Assembly (NCBI GenBank): GCA_902812455.1
Contig: CADDZH010000068.1
Location: 1-28,627, forward strand
Reading direction: 5' to 3'
From: Chloroflexota bacterium
GTDB taxonomy: Bacteria; Chloroflexota; Ktedonobacteria; Ktedonobacterales; Ktedonobacteraceae
Length of the DNA stretch: 28,627 nucleotides
Shown: positions 8,498 through 15,969 of the stretch, piece by piece
Position numbering within the stretch: the stretch's first letter is position 1
Layout: every line of letters starts with the position of its first letter
Position numbers and translations under genes: made by a program
Notes under the pieces: model-generated
What the model was told of the DNA's origin: nothing
Databases searched by the model: none
What the model saw: only the letters and a program-made list of their open reading frames with translations

Positions 8498-9849
8498 CCT
8501 CATTATCTGAACATGAAACATCTAAGAATGGCAATAAAAAGCCTGAGATACCTGGCAATGAGAAACAGCGAGTGATATTGCTGATGTCTCCGGCCACGTA
8601 CCGGGCAGGAGCCTTTTTGAGCGCGGCAAAACGCCTGGGTCTTGAGGTCGTCGTGGGAGTTGATTTGCCGGAGCAACTGGCGGATTACTGGCATGTCCCG
8701 CTCGGCGTCGATTTTGCCGATCCAGAAGCGTCAGTACGAAGCATTGTCGAGTACGCGCAATCGCATCCTGTTGCTGCTGTCCTTGCAGTTGATGATGGCG
8801 CAACTGAACTGGCTGCTCTTGCCAGCGCGGCGCTCGGACTTCCCCATAACTCGCCCAGAGCGGCGGAAGCAGCACGTGATAAATTGCTGATGCGCACATT
8901 GATGTCGCAGGGTGGCGCTCCATGCCCTGTGTTTCGCCCGTTCTTGCTGAGCAGCGACCCGGCATGGGTTGCAAATCAGGTGAGCTATCCTTGTGTCGTC
9001 AAGCCACTGCGCCTTTCTGGCAGCCGGGGTGTGATACGGGCCAATGATCCCGCTGAATTTGTCGCAGCCTTCAATCGTTTGAAGCGCCTGCTGCTTTCTG
9101 AGGGCTATAAAGAAGACGAGACCAATATCCTGGTCGAGGATTTTATCCCTGGGTTCGAGGTTGCCCTGGAAGGTATGCTGACGCATGGGCATTTGAGGGT
9201 GCTGGCGCTCTTCGACAAGCCGGATCCGCTCGATGGCCCATTTTTTGAGGAAACCATTTATGTGACTCCTTCGCGGCTGCCTGAGGATGTGCAAAAGCGT
9301 ATTGCCGATTGTGTAGCGGTTGCGGCAGCTTCGCTCGACCTGCGCGAGGGTCCCGTTCATGCGGAGCTGCGGGTGAATGAGCAAGGCCCCTGGATGCTGG
9401 AGATCGCGGGACGTTCTATAGGTGGCCTGTGTTCAACGATCCTGGAGTTTGGCTCCGGGATGTGCCTGGAAGAGTTGATCTTGCGCCATGCTATCGGGCA
9501 GGAGATCGGCGCTGTGGAGCGCGAGCAACGGGCTGCGGGCGTCATGATGATTCCCATCCCATCGGGAGGGATGCTCAAAGCTGTTCATGGTATCGAGGAA
9601 GCAGAGAAAGTGCCCTTGATCACAGGGGTGGAGATCACGGCCAAACTGAATCATATGCTGATGCCATTGCCCGAAGGAGCCAGCTATCTGGGCTTCATTT
9701 TCGCACGCGGCAATACGCCCGCTGAAGTGGAAGCTGCCCTCCGGCAAGCACATACATTGCTGAAGTTCGATATCAGGCGAGAGATTCCTGTACTGAGATC
9801 TGACGATTTCTCCCGCTCCAATCGGGTGATTTCGGGAATGGCTCAGTAA
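8494..9849 (+). CDS. ATP-grasp domain ligase
   Basis: 451 residues. After a polar ~20-residue lead comes a Rossmann-like pre-ATP-grasp domain (about 25-110), then the ATP-grasp core: NSPRAAEAARDKLLMRTLM, the ATP lysine region PCVVKPLRLSGSRGV, LVEDFIPGFEVALEGML, and the metal/phosphate region GPVHAELRVNEQGPWMLEIAGRSIGG. This matches amino-acid/carboxylate ligases of the BacD/CarB-like group that join a carboxyl group to an amine via an acyl phosphate. The substrates are unknown. Translation is coupled to the preceding 94-residue protein. The gene ends just before a hairpin repeat and faces an M20 peptidase gene convergently. Confidence 0.88.
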   Translation: MTSLSEHETSKNGNKKPEIPGNEKQRVILLMSPATYRAGAFLSAAKRLGLEVVVGVDLPEQLADYWHVPLGVDFADPEASVRSIVEYAQSHPVAAVLAVDDGATELAALASAALGLPHNSPRAAEAARDKLLMRTLMSQGGAPCPVFRPFLLSSDPAWVANQVSYPCVVKPLRLSGSRGVIRANDPAEFVAAFNRLKRLLLSEGYKEDETNILVEDFIPGFEVALEGMLTHGHLRVLALFDKPDPLDGPFFEETIYVTPSRLPEDVQKRIADCVAVAAASLDLREGPVHAELRVNEQGPWMLEIAGRSIGGLCSTILEFGSGMCLEELILRHAIGQEIGAVEREQRAAGVMMIPIPSGGMLKAVHGIEEAEKVPLITGVEITAKLNHMLMPLPEGASYLGFIFARGNTPAEVEAALRQAHTLLKFDIRREIPVLRSDDFSRSNRVISGMAQ

Positions 9850-9851
9850 CC

Positions 9852-9975
9852 TGATAAATTTTGCCAAGCGAATCGGGTCATGGTCTGGAGAGAGTGGTGC
9901 AAGAGAAGAGCGCGCGGGCAAGCGCAAGGCCCCCACATCCCATTTCCACTGCCCCTTGCCCCTACAGGTACGATC
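9852..9975. repeat. Hairpin dispersed element, copy A
   Basis: Shares most of its length with 20281-20386, including GGGTCATGGT, CAAGGCCCCCAC and the CCCTACAGG tail. Its stem pairs GGGCAAG (9916-9922) with CTTGCCC (9955-9961). The other copy has A:T in place of one G:C pair of this stem, a compensatory change. It fills the space between two convergent stops. Confidence 0.8.
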
Positions 9976-9980
9976 CAGAT

Positions 9981-11126
9981 TTACCCGCAAAAATCCCCGG
10001 CTACAGCAGTGAGAATTTCCGCGCAGCGTTCAACATGGTCGAGATTGGACCATTCGATCACGGCGTGGGCGCCCTCTCCGCCTGGGCCAAAGACCACCGT
10101 TGGGATGCCGGCTGCGGCAAGTAGCGCCGAATCCATCCATGCTGCCTGCCCGATTTCTGCTGGTTCGTGCCCAAGTATTCCGGTAGCATGACGGAAGACA
10201 CACCTGGCGATTGGTTCATCCAGGGAAACTTCAAAGGGATCGCGTACCACGCCTGTTTTCATGGTTGCTTTGAAAGCGGGATCGGTTGCTGCGATCTGCT
10301 GAAAGATAGCGGCTATCTCTGCTTCGATCTTCTCAATAGTTTCACCGGGGACGGTGCGCCGCTCGATGCCCAGAATGCAGCGTTCAGGATAGCTCGAAAG
10401 TTCCTGGCCACCTTCAATCAAGGAAGCATGTACAGAACCACTTCCTAGCAGGCGATGAGGCAGACGACGGGAAGGAGCAGCGCGCAAGGAGCGATCGAGT
10501 TCCTCGAGACCAAGCAGGACTTTGCCCATCTTGACGATAGCATCGACGCCAAGATCGGGCCGGGAACCATGAGCAGCAACTCCCAATGTTTCTACCTCAA
10601 GCCAGGCGAAGCCCTTATGGGCCGTGCAGACTTCCAGTTCTGTTGGTTCGGTGACGATGGCTGCATCAGCATGCCACGTTTTGACAATAGAGCTTGTGCC
10701 AATGCTCGCGTACTCTTCGTCCGCAACGGCAGTGACAATGACATCCCCTCGTAAGTTTCGATGCTTTGCGGCTGCACCGGCCATCATGATGGACGCCAGG
10801 CCACCTTTCATATCGTAGGCGCCTCGCCCGTATAGGCGATTGCCCTCGATATATGGGTCGTGTGGCCGCTCCATGCCTGTAACGCCGACGGTATCCATGT
10901 GGGCATTGAGCAGGAGCGAGCGGCCGCCGCCTGTTCCTCGCGCAATCCCAATCACATTGGGTCGTCCAGGTGATGGTTCGTCCCAAATAACCTCTAAGCC
11001 ATGCTGTTCAAACCACGCTGCTATGAAGCGGGCGATGTTTCCTTCTCCTGCTCCGCCGGGCACCAGGTCAGGGTTGATGGAATCAATGGCTACCAGTTGC
11101 CGCAGCAGTTCGACGATCTCGCTCAT
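9981..11126 (-). CDS. M20-family metallopeptidase/deacylase (ArgE/DapE-like)
   Basis: 381 residues with the M20 dinuclear zinc signature in order: NAHMDTV (His and catalytic Asp), GRGAYDMKGGLA (bridging Asp), TAVADEEYASIGTSS (catalytic and metal Glu pair), a lid domain (about 175-285), and a late GPGGEGAHAVIEW His ligand. This group hydrolyses N-acyl amino acids or dipeptides (acetylornithine, succinyl-diaminopimelate and relatives); the specificity is not readable. AAGGAGAAGG precedes the ATG. It converges on the ATP-grasp ligase; a ligase and an amidohydrolase side by side may act on related compounds, but they are on opposite strands. Confidence 0.9.
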   Translation of the reverse strand: MSEIVELLRQLVAIDSINPDLVPGGAGEGNIARFIAAWFEQHGLEVIWDEPSPGRPNVIGIARGTGGGRSLLLNAHMDTVGVTGMERPHDPYIEGNRLYGRGAYDMKGGLASIMMAGAAAKHRNLRGDVIVTAVADEEYASIGTSSIVKTWHADAAIVTEPTELEVCTAHKGFAWLEVETLGVAAHGSRPDLGVDAIVKMGKVLLGLEELDRSLRAAPSRRLPHRLLGSGSVHASLIEGGQELSSYPERCILGIERRTVPGETIEKIEAEIAAIFQQIAATDPAFKATMKTGVVRDPFEVSLDEPIARCVFRHATGILGHEPAEIGQAAWMDSALLAAAGIPTVVFGPGGEGAHAVIEWSNLDHVERCAEILTAVAGDFCG

Positions 11127-11404
11127 GATACCTTCTCCTTAATATATGGAACTCAACTTATTACAAGATTACCAGCAAAGGCCTGAGTTGGGTAGGGTTA
11201 AAGGTCTAATCATTGGCGCCATCTTATGGTTGTGGCTGATTAACTCATAAAGTGTTGCCTAATTCACACAAAATCCCACGAAAAAAATCCTATCATATCG
11301 TCTTGACTATCAAGAAGAACCTGTAATACCAAATCCGTTTGAGTACTTTGTCATCATCGAACTGGTGAACAAATGAAATCGAATGTGCTGGAAGGAGAAA
11401 CAAA
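11127..11404. other. AT-rich divergent intergenic region
   Basis: 278 bases between the M20 gene (minus) and a small gene (plus), clearly richer in A+T than its neighbours. A TTGACT (11303-11308) and TAATAC (11324-11329) on the plus strand could be a promoter, but the 15-base spacing is short. Nothing else is recognised. Confidence 0.4.
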
Positions 11405-11608
11405 ATGATTCCTGATCCCTATACTCGTGAGAAATTGGTTATCCAGCATCGTCAAAACTTGATTCAGGAGGCGGAACACGAGCGAATGCTGGCAAAGATA
11501 GGCTCACCGCAGCACACTTCTCGTGTGCTGCCACACCTGGCGGGCAAGCTAGGGCTATTCTTGCTCGGGCTTGGGACAAAACTGCAACAGCTCGAGAAGG
11601 CTAGCTGA
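11405..11608 (+). CDS. Small protein of unknown function
   Basis: 67 residues. An amphipathic, charged N-terminal helix (YTREKLVIQHRQNLIQEAEH) is followed by a hydrophobic Leu/Gly-rich segment, LAGKLGLFLLGLGTKLQQLE, which could sit in or on a membrane. A strong ribosome site (GGAAGGAG) lies 8 bases before the ATG, which is the main support. No family is recognised. The next gene on the same strand begins 80 bases downstream. Confidence 0.6.
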   Translation: MIPDPYTREKLVIQHRQNLIQEAEHERMLAKIGSPQHTSRVLPHLAGKLGLFLLGLGTKLQQLEKAS

Positions 11609-11688
11609 GCGGTTGAGTGTCCTGCCGGGTCTAGCTCATATCAAATCCTGTTGATGTCTTTTGAAAAAAGAAAGTAGAAGTATATTCC

Positions 11689-12243
11689 ATGATGTACTAT
11701 CGAGTTGCAACAAGAACAAATCAAGCGCCTGAGTGGAAATGGAAATCGACCGTATTAACATCTTTGCAAGCGCTTTTTGGATTTCTCAGGATGTATAATC
11801 ACGTACCGGAGGATAGCATCCGTGTATTCTTCTCTTCCTCTGTTGAGTACATGAACGAGATGCTGGCACGTGAAAACAGTGGGTTAGCATCCAACTCTGT
11901 TACTGCCAGGCAGTTCCTCAATGGAAAGCGGATAAGCTCAGGTGAGATGGCACACTTAGAATCAGAGCTTGGCGGGGAATCAGAGCCCGGCAGGCGACCA
12001 ACCGGTACGTTAGTTTTAGCCGATGATGCTACGAAGCAGTCCCCGGTTGAGAAAACCCCTGGGGGACAGCTCTCGCGTGAGACAAGTATGAGTTCGCTGG
12101 ACATGAAGCGGCTAGAGTTAGAGATGGGAGCCGGTGGAGATCACGATACGCCGTACACGTTCAGCTTACCCGTTTCTATGCCGCAAGTCCTGGCATGGAT
12201 GAGGCTGCTTTCAAAGGTGCAGTTGGGAGAACTGGAGCTGTAA
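11689..12243 (+). CDS. Protein of unknown function
   Basis: 184 residues, soluble. The N-terminal ~100 residues look ordered (WKWKSTVLTSLQALFGFLRMYNHVPEDSIRVFFSS, with an aromatic/basic opening), the middle (about 95-140) is polar and low in complexity, and the C-terminal ~30 residues (SLPVSMPQVLAWMRLLSKVQ) form a likely helix. No family motif is recognised. Two adjacent ATGs at 11689 and 11692 are equally possible. No stop in 555 bases and a plausible protein composition support it, but the ribosome site is weak. Confidence 0.6.
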   Translation: MMYYRVATRTNQAPEWKWKSTVLTSLQALFGFLRMYNHVPEDSIRVFFSSSVEYMNEMLARENSGLASNSVTARQFLNGKRISSGEMAHLESELGGESEPGRRPTGTLVLADDATKQSPVEKTPGGQLSRETSMSSLDMKRLELEMGAGGDHDTPYTFSLPVSMPQVLAWMRLLSKVQLGELEL

Positions 12244-12249
12244 GAGGTT

Positions 12250-12350
12250 GTCACCTATGTCATGCTGAGCGCAGCGAAGCATCTCAGCCGATCGGCAGCG
12301 GATGTTGAGCGAAGCGAAACATGACATGCTTGAAGCATCCGTCGAACATG
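12250..12350. repeat. TGAGCG(C/A)AGCGAA-type intergenic repeat
   Basis: Contains CTGAGCGCAGCGAAGCATC and a second related unit TTGAGCGAAGCGAAACATG about 45 bases on; the outer ATGTCAT and ATGACAT are inverted relative to each other. It lies between two convergent genes. The motif is of the kind that recurs between genes in many soil bacteria; only this pair is in the window. Confidence 0.5.
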
Positions 12351-12386
12351 TTGACCGATCCTGGTCGTTAAAATTCATTATCGACC

Positions 12387-13007
12387 CTAGTCTTTCCTGT
12401 TTGATAGTGATCTCAGTACCAGGTAGAGGAGGCTGGTGGCAATTGCCAGGAAAGCGGCTGTTCCTACAAGCATAGGTGCCGGGTTTGTGAATGTTGGCTG
12501 TGGCGGTGCAGGCACTAGAGCGCGTTCTTCTGGCGTTTTGGCGTGCTGGCGAGCCAGTTCAAGGCGTAAGCTTTCTTCTCCTTTTGCCATTGCCCAGCGA
12601 TGGTTGGCCGAGAAGATAGGTTTCATGATGAAAGAAAAGTATCGCAGCAAGGGCTTTTCCGCGCTGATCTTCCAATCGTAAGTAACATTGACCCAGGGTC
12701 CGTCTTGCTCGAATGTCCAGATGCCGCGCCCATCAAAGTCGCCCCAGGCAACCAGGGTATAGCCATCTTTTCGTACCTCAGTCACACGGAATGTCCATCG
12801 CAATCTATAAGGCAGCCAGCCCTTGGTATACAGGTCCACGACTTTGCCCAGGCCGTTCTCGTCACCGGGTTCCAGCACCTTTACGTCTAAGTATACTGAG
12901 GGCCACCAGCGAGGCAGTCCTAGGGGATCACCAATGATTCTGGAAACTTCTTCTACCGTGCTTTGCACGCGCCAGTGCGTGATGAAATGGGAGTCATTGC
13001 TCGCCAT
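12387..13007 (-). CDS. SRPBCC (START/polyketide cyclase-like) protein with C-terminal membrane helix
   Basis: 206 residues. Residues about 5-150 show the SRPBCC pattern: HWRVQSTVEEVSRIIGDP, PRWWPSVYLDVKVLEPG, GRGIWTFEQDGPWVNVTYDW and a long C-terminal helix starting near YFSFIMKPIF. This fold makes a hydrophobic ligand cavity. Beyond it a Pro-rich linker (VPAPPQPTFTNPAP) leads to one membrane helix (about 176-198) and a short basic tail, so the ligand domain is tethered to the membrane. The ligand is unknown. AAAGGAGAAAC stands before the ATG. Confidence 0.8.
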   Translation of the reverse strand: MASNDSHFITHWRVQSTVEEVSRIIGDPLGLPRWWPSVYLDVKVLEPGDENGLGKVVDLYTKGWLPYRLRWTFRVTEVRKDGYTLVAWGDFDGRGIWTFEQDGPWVNVTYDWKISAEKPLLRYFSFIMKPIFSANHRWAMAKGEESLRLELARQHAKTPEERALVPAPPQPTFTNPAPMLVGTAAFLAIATSLLYLVLRSLSNRKD

Positions 13008-13316
13008 GTATTGTTTCTCCTTTTCTCAATTCTCTCTTGCTATCTGTGCTAAAGATAGTCCTATCGTACACTTTTGTTGAGCTTCTTCGCAACAAGGTTG
13101 CTTGAAATAAGACAGAAGATGTCATGAACTATTGGGTATACTTTCCTTACTGACTGAAGGTGAATGTGCATTGTTGTTCGGGTCTCCATTTTCTGGTCTG
13201 ATTTTTGAGACGTGCCGATCAATCGGAGCGGGCGCGATAAATCGGGTTCCACGATAAATCGGGAACCTACAGTTCACCTGGAAGGATGGAGGGCCTATTG
13301 CTCATAGGAGGAGAAG
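13008..13316. other. 309-base divergent intergenic region
   Basis: Lies between the SRPBCC gene (minus) and the second LLM gene (plus). The first ~190 bases are AT-rich and hold no gene I can support; the rest is the CGATAAATCGG-type repeat and the AGGAGGAG ribosome site of the LLM gene. Confidence 0.5.
13211..13290. repeat. CGATAAATCGG-type dispersed repeat, copy 2
   Basis: Three units: CCGATCAATCGG (13215-13226), CGATAAATCGGG (13235-13246) and CGATAAATCGGG (13252-13263), followed by AACCTACAG and CACCTGGAAGGATGGAG. The GGGTTCCACGAT...GGGAACCTAC arrangement recurs near 16731-16756, and the CCTGGAAGGATGGAG flank recurs at about 16828-16842. Confidence 0.75.
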
Positions 13317-14156
13317 ATGCAATACGGTTTTATATTGCCGGGCGGTGATCTGGAAAGCCTGATTGAGCTGACCACTGAGGGAGAGGTGGCAGGATGGGAT
13401 GGCATCTTTTACTGGGATGGAATTTATATCGAAGATGCCGGGTTGATGTACGATTCATGGGTTGTACTGGCGGCTATGGCTATGAAAACCAGGCGGGTGC
13501 GACTTGGCGCCGTCCTCACGCCGGTTTCACGCCGGAGACCCTGGAAGCTGGCCCGCGAGACAATGACACTTGACCATCTTTCCAATGGACGGCTGATCCT
13601 GCCGGTTGGGCTGGGAGCGCTCGAGGATGGAGGCTTCGCGAAAGTTGGGGAAGTGACAGATCGCAAGACGCGGGCGGAGTTACTGGATGAAGGCTTAGCG
13701 ATCCTGACAGGGCTATGGAGCGGGCAGCCCTTCAGTTTTCAGGGCCAGCATTATCGTGTGGAGGAGATGGCCTTTATACCGCCGGTTGTCCAGAAGCCGC
13801 GCATTCCTATCTGGGTAGTGGGAGCCTGGCCACGCGAGAAATCGATGCGGCGAGTGCTGCGGTACGATGGCCTGATGCCAACAAAAATCAATGCCGATGG
13901 GACATACGGGGAAATAACGCCTGCAGATATCCGGGCCATGAAAGCATATATTGCAGAACATCGCACTCAGGCCACGCCATTTGATATTGTATGGGAGGGC
14001 GAGACGCAGGGAGACAATCTCCAGCAGGCTCGTGAAATTATCGGTCCCTATGTTGAGGCTGGGATTACGTGGTGGATGGAAACCAGGTGGAACTTCCCTG
14101 TGCAGCTCGATGAAGTACGCACGCGCATCAGGCAAGGTCCACCTCGTATTGATTAA
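13317..14156 (+). CDS. LLM-class flavin-dependent oxidoreductase
   Basis: 279 residues, a shorter luciferase-like barrel than the one at 7.0-8.0 kb and not a close duplicate. Seen: MQYGFILPGGD, WDGIFYWDGIY, RVRLGAVLTPVSRRRPWKLA, TLDHLSNGRLILPVGLG, and PRIPIWVVGAWPREKSMRR. The substrate and the cofactor (FMN or F420) are not certain. An AGGAGGAG ribosome site precedes the ATG. Its TAA lies inside the stem of a strong terminator, so transcription ends right behind it and the gene is probably a single-gene unit. Confidence 0.9.
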   Translation: MQYGFILPGGDLESLIELTTEGEVAGWDGIFYWDGIYIEDAGLMYDSWVVLAAMAMKTRRVRLGAVLTPVSRRRPWKLARETMTLDHLSNGRLILPVGLGALEDGGFAKVGEVTDRKTRAELLDEGLAILTGLWSGQPFSFQGQHYRVEEMAFIPPVVQKPRIPIWVVGAWPREKSMRRVLRYDGLMPTKINADGTYGEITPADIRAMKAYIAEHRTQATPFDIVWEGETQGDNLQQAREIIGPYVEAGITWWMETRWNFPVQLDEVRTRIRQGPPRID

Positions 14157-14184
14157 CAGAGCCTCGGCTCTGTTAATCTTCTTT
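14153..14184 (+). terminator. Rho-independent terminator behind LLM gene
   Basis: A perfect 10-bp stem, TTAACAGAGC / GCTCTGTTAA with a CTCG loop (14153-14176), is followed by TCTTCTTT. The stop codon of the LLM gene is part of the left arm. Confidence 0.85.
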
Positions 14185-14191
14185 AAGATGC

Positions 14192-14200
14192 TGCTATAAT
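14192..14200 (+). promoter_or_regulatory. Extended -10 promoter for the antibiotic-kinase gene
   Basis: TGCTATAAT is a perfect extended -10 (TGnTATAAT). No good -35 is present, because that position is occupied by the terminator stem; extended -10 promoters often do without one. It would give a ~280-base leader before the kinase gene. Confidence 0.5.
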
Positions 14201-14242
14201 ATTGGCATGACCACATGTTGATATTGCTTGAAGGGAGCATCT

Positions 14243-14260
14243 ATGTTCGCACATTATTGA
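14243..14260 (+). CDS. Possible 5-residue leader peptide MFAHY
   Basis: ATG-TTC-GCA-CAT-TAT-TGA, preceded by a good ribosome site (GAAGGGAG). It lies about 40 bases downstream of the extended -10 and 240 bases before the kinase gene. So short an ORF can arise by chance; position and ribosome site are the only support. Confidence 0.25.
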   Translation: MFAHY

Positions 14261-14451
14261 AGTTGAATTTCTTCACTGTATGCTTCCAGATGGTATCATC
14301 GTATTCGTTCCCTTACGGATGAGTCTGTATCCCGTTGGTTTGCACCTGTCGGCTGGATCGGTATCTTCTGCGAACTTTGTTCTCTTGTTTTTCCTGCTCG
14401 CGCGCCACCTTTCCTGCTTGTGCTGTGATTTCTGCTACAAGGAAGTGAAGT

Positions 14452-14496
14452 ATGCGAAACATTAGACACAAGCAGAGGAGATTTCAATGTTTCTAA
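14452..14496 (+). CDS. Possible 14-residue basic ORF overlapping the kinase start
   Basis: MRNIRHKQRRFQCF, with AAGGAAG 6 bases before its ATG. It is strongly basic, and its stop lies 10 bases inside the kinase gene in another frame, so ribosomes finishing it would end next to the kinase start. This could couple or restrain kinase translation. Low confidence because of its size. Confidence 0.3.
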   Translation: MRNIRHKQRRFQCF

Positions 14497-15395
14497 TTCC
14501 CGAAGATTTTGCGCGCAGGATGATCGAGCTTTTTGGCGAAGAGGGTGTTGCCTGGCTTGAGCGGCTGCCTTCTATCCTGGCTGCCTGCGAGCAACGCTGG
14601 GGGCTGGTGATTGGCCCAGCATTTCCCAACCTGTCCTATCATTACGCGGCTCCTGCTGTCCGTGCTGATGGTGTGGCTGTTGTCGTCAAAGTGTGCTCTC
14701 CAACAGGAGAGTTCGCGCAGGAGGCAGAAGCTATGCGACTTTTCGATGGTCACGGGATTGCGCAGTTGCTGGAGTGTGATCCAGGCAACGAGGTGATGCT
14801 GCTGGAGCGGCTGGAGCCGGGAACGCCATTGAGCACACTCGAGGACGACGAAGAGGCGACATCGTGTGCGGCTGCTGTCATGCACCAGTTGTGGCGGACG
14901 GCACCGCAAGAGCATCCATTCCCCACGGTCGCCAGATGGGGAGCGGGTTTCGCCCGGCTCCGGCAATACTATGGAGGTGGAAATGGTCCCTTTCCTGCTG
15001 CGCTCCTCGAGGAAGCCGAAACCCTCTTTGCCGAACTGACTGCCTCTATGGCTGAGCCTGCATTGCTGCATGGTGACTTGCATCACGACAATATCCTGGC
15101 CGCCCGGCGCGAACCATGGCTGGCAATCGATCCCAAGGGGCTGGTTGGCGAACCGGCTTACGAAACGGGCGCGCTGTTGCGAAATCCCCTGCCGCAACTT
15201 CTCGAGCGGCCGCAGCCAGGTCGTGTGCTTGCTCGACGCGTTGACCAGCTTGCTGGGGAGCTTGGCTTCGATAGAGAGCGAGTGCGAGGATGGGGATTGT
15301 CACAGGCTGTGCTTTCGGCGTGGTGGAGCGTCGAGGATAGTGGCCACGTATCAGAAGAGACGCTCAAGTGTGCTGAGTTGCTGGCCGCCATATAA
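14487..15395 (+). CDS. APH(6)/hydroxyurea-kinase family phosphotransferase
   Basis: 302 residues. It has the streptomycin 6-kinase family layout: an N-terminal ATP lobe with VAVVVKVCSP (ATP lysine) and EAEAMRLFDGHG, the hinge VMLLERLEPG, the catalytic loop LLHGDLHHDNIL and the metal loop AIDPKGLVGEPAYE followed by LLRNP. Family members phosphorylate streptomycin at O-6 or hydroxyurea; in soil bacteria many such genes are intrinsic and untested. The motifs look intact, so an active kinase is likely, but resistance is not shown. An AGAGGAG ribosome site is present. It sits alone, with a long leader upstream and an inverted repeat and a terminator downstream. Confidence 0.85.
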   Translation: MFLIPEDFARRMIELFGEEGVAWLERLPSILAACEQRWGLVIGPAFPNLSYHYAAPAVRADGVAVVVKVCSPTGEFAQEAEAMRLFDGHGIAQLLECDPGNEVMLLERLEPGTPLSTLEDDEEATSCAAAVMHQLWRTAPQEHPFPTVARWGAGFARLRQYYGGGNGPFPAALLEEAETLFAELTASMAEPALLHGDLHHDNILAARREPWLAIDPKGLVGEPAYETGALLRNPLPQLLERPQPGRVLARRVDQLAGELGFDRERVRGWGLSQAVLSAWWSVEDSGHVSEETLKCAELLAAI

Positions 15396-15399
15396 GGTA

Positions 15400-15468
15400 T
15401 TGAAAGCCGAAGAAAATGCTAGCTGGCCTGTTATTCTTCTTATTCCTCGCTAATTTTCCGGCTTTCAA
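15400..15468. repeat. Long-loop inverted repeat behind the kinase gene
   Basis: TTGAAAGCCG (15400-15409) pairs with CGGCTTTCAA (15459-15468). Pairing continues imperfectly inward, with GAAAATGCTAGC against GCTAATTTTC. The 69-base unit begins 4 bases after the kinase stop. Confidence 0.6.
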
Positions 15469-15496
15469 GTGTGAAGCACACAGCAAGCAAATAGGA

Positions 15497-15530
15497 AAAT
15501 CTGGTAGATAATACTTCTATCAGATTTTTC
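15497..15530 (+). terminator. Rho-independent terminator
   Basis: A 12-bp stem, AAATCTGGTAGA with TCTATCAGATTT (one G-T pair) and a 7-base loop, runs straight into TTTTTC. Probably ends the kinase transcript. Confidence 0.75.
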
Positions 15531-15661
15531 TTATGCTATGATTAACGCATGATCTGGCTCTCTTCAGGAGAGAGACTGTCGATATACATATAGGAATGAA
15601 CCAGGCCCTTTTCGCGAAGAAAACCTGATCAATATGCAATGAAAGGAACTAATGAAGACAT

Positions 15662-15910
15662 ATGGTCGAGTATCTCTATTTGATGAAGATAGCAGCGATG
15701 AAAATGATCATCCTTCTTTTCCTGGTAGCTATTCTCCTACTGTCCATGGCGGCGTGTTCGGACCCGACAGGTATATTCGGTCCTTCCACTCCATCCAGCA
15801 GTTCTAGCCACGTTGGTAAAGGATCTGCTAGCGGGGGTGGTTCACACAGCAGCGGAGGTGGAATACATATACATATTCCCGGTAGCGGCAATACTAAATC
15901 GCATCCCTAA
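15662..15910 (+). CDS. Small predicted lipoprotein, Ser/Gly/His-rich
   Basis: Up to 82 residues. A basic start (MKIAAMKM), a strong hydrophobic core (IILLFLVAILLLSMAA) and Cys32 make a lipoprotein-type signal peptide. The mature part is low in complexity (PSTPSSSSS, GGGSHSSGGGIHIHIPGSG) with several histidines that could bind metal. Starts at 15662 and 15683 are both possible. A ribosome site, AAAGGA, actually fits better an overlapping ATG at 15652 in another frame (51 codons), so the reading frame is not beyond doubt. No family is recognised. Confidence 0.5.
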   Translation: MVEYLYLMKIAAMKMIILLFLVAILLLSMAACSDPTGIFGPSTPSSSSSHVGKGSASGGGSHSSGGGIHIHIPGSGNTKSHP

Positions 15911-15969
15911 TCTAGCAACACCGGGTCCCTCGCCTTTTCCTTCTTCAGGCATCGACGAAGAGCGAGCTC

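Noticed and set aside
14280..14465. 61-codon frame in the leader of the antibiotic kinase
   Set aside because: No ribosome site and a composition (Leu/Phe/Cys-rich) that looks like chance translation of pyrimidine-rich DNA.
15652..15807. 51-codon frame (starting MKTYGRVSLF) overlapping the small lipoprotein
   Set aside because: It has the better-placed ribosome site, but the overlapping frame encodes a complete lipoprotein-type signal peptide, which is less likely by chance. I kept the lipoprotein and lowered its confidence.
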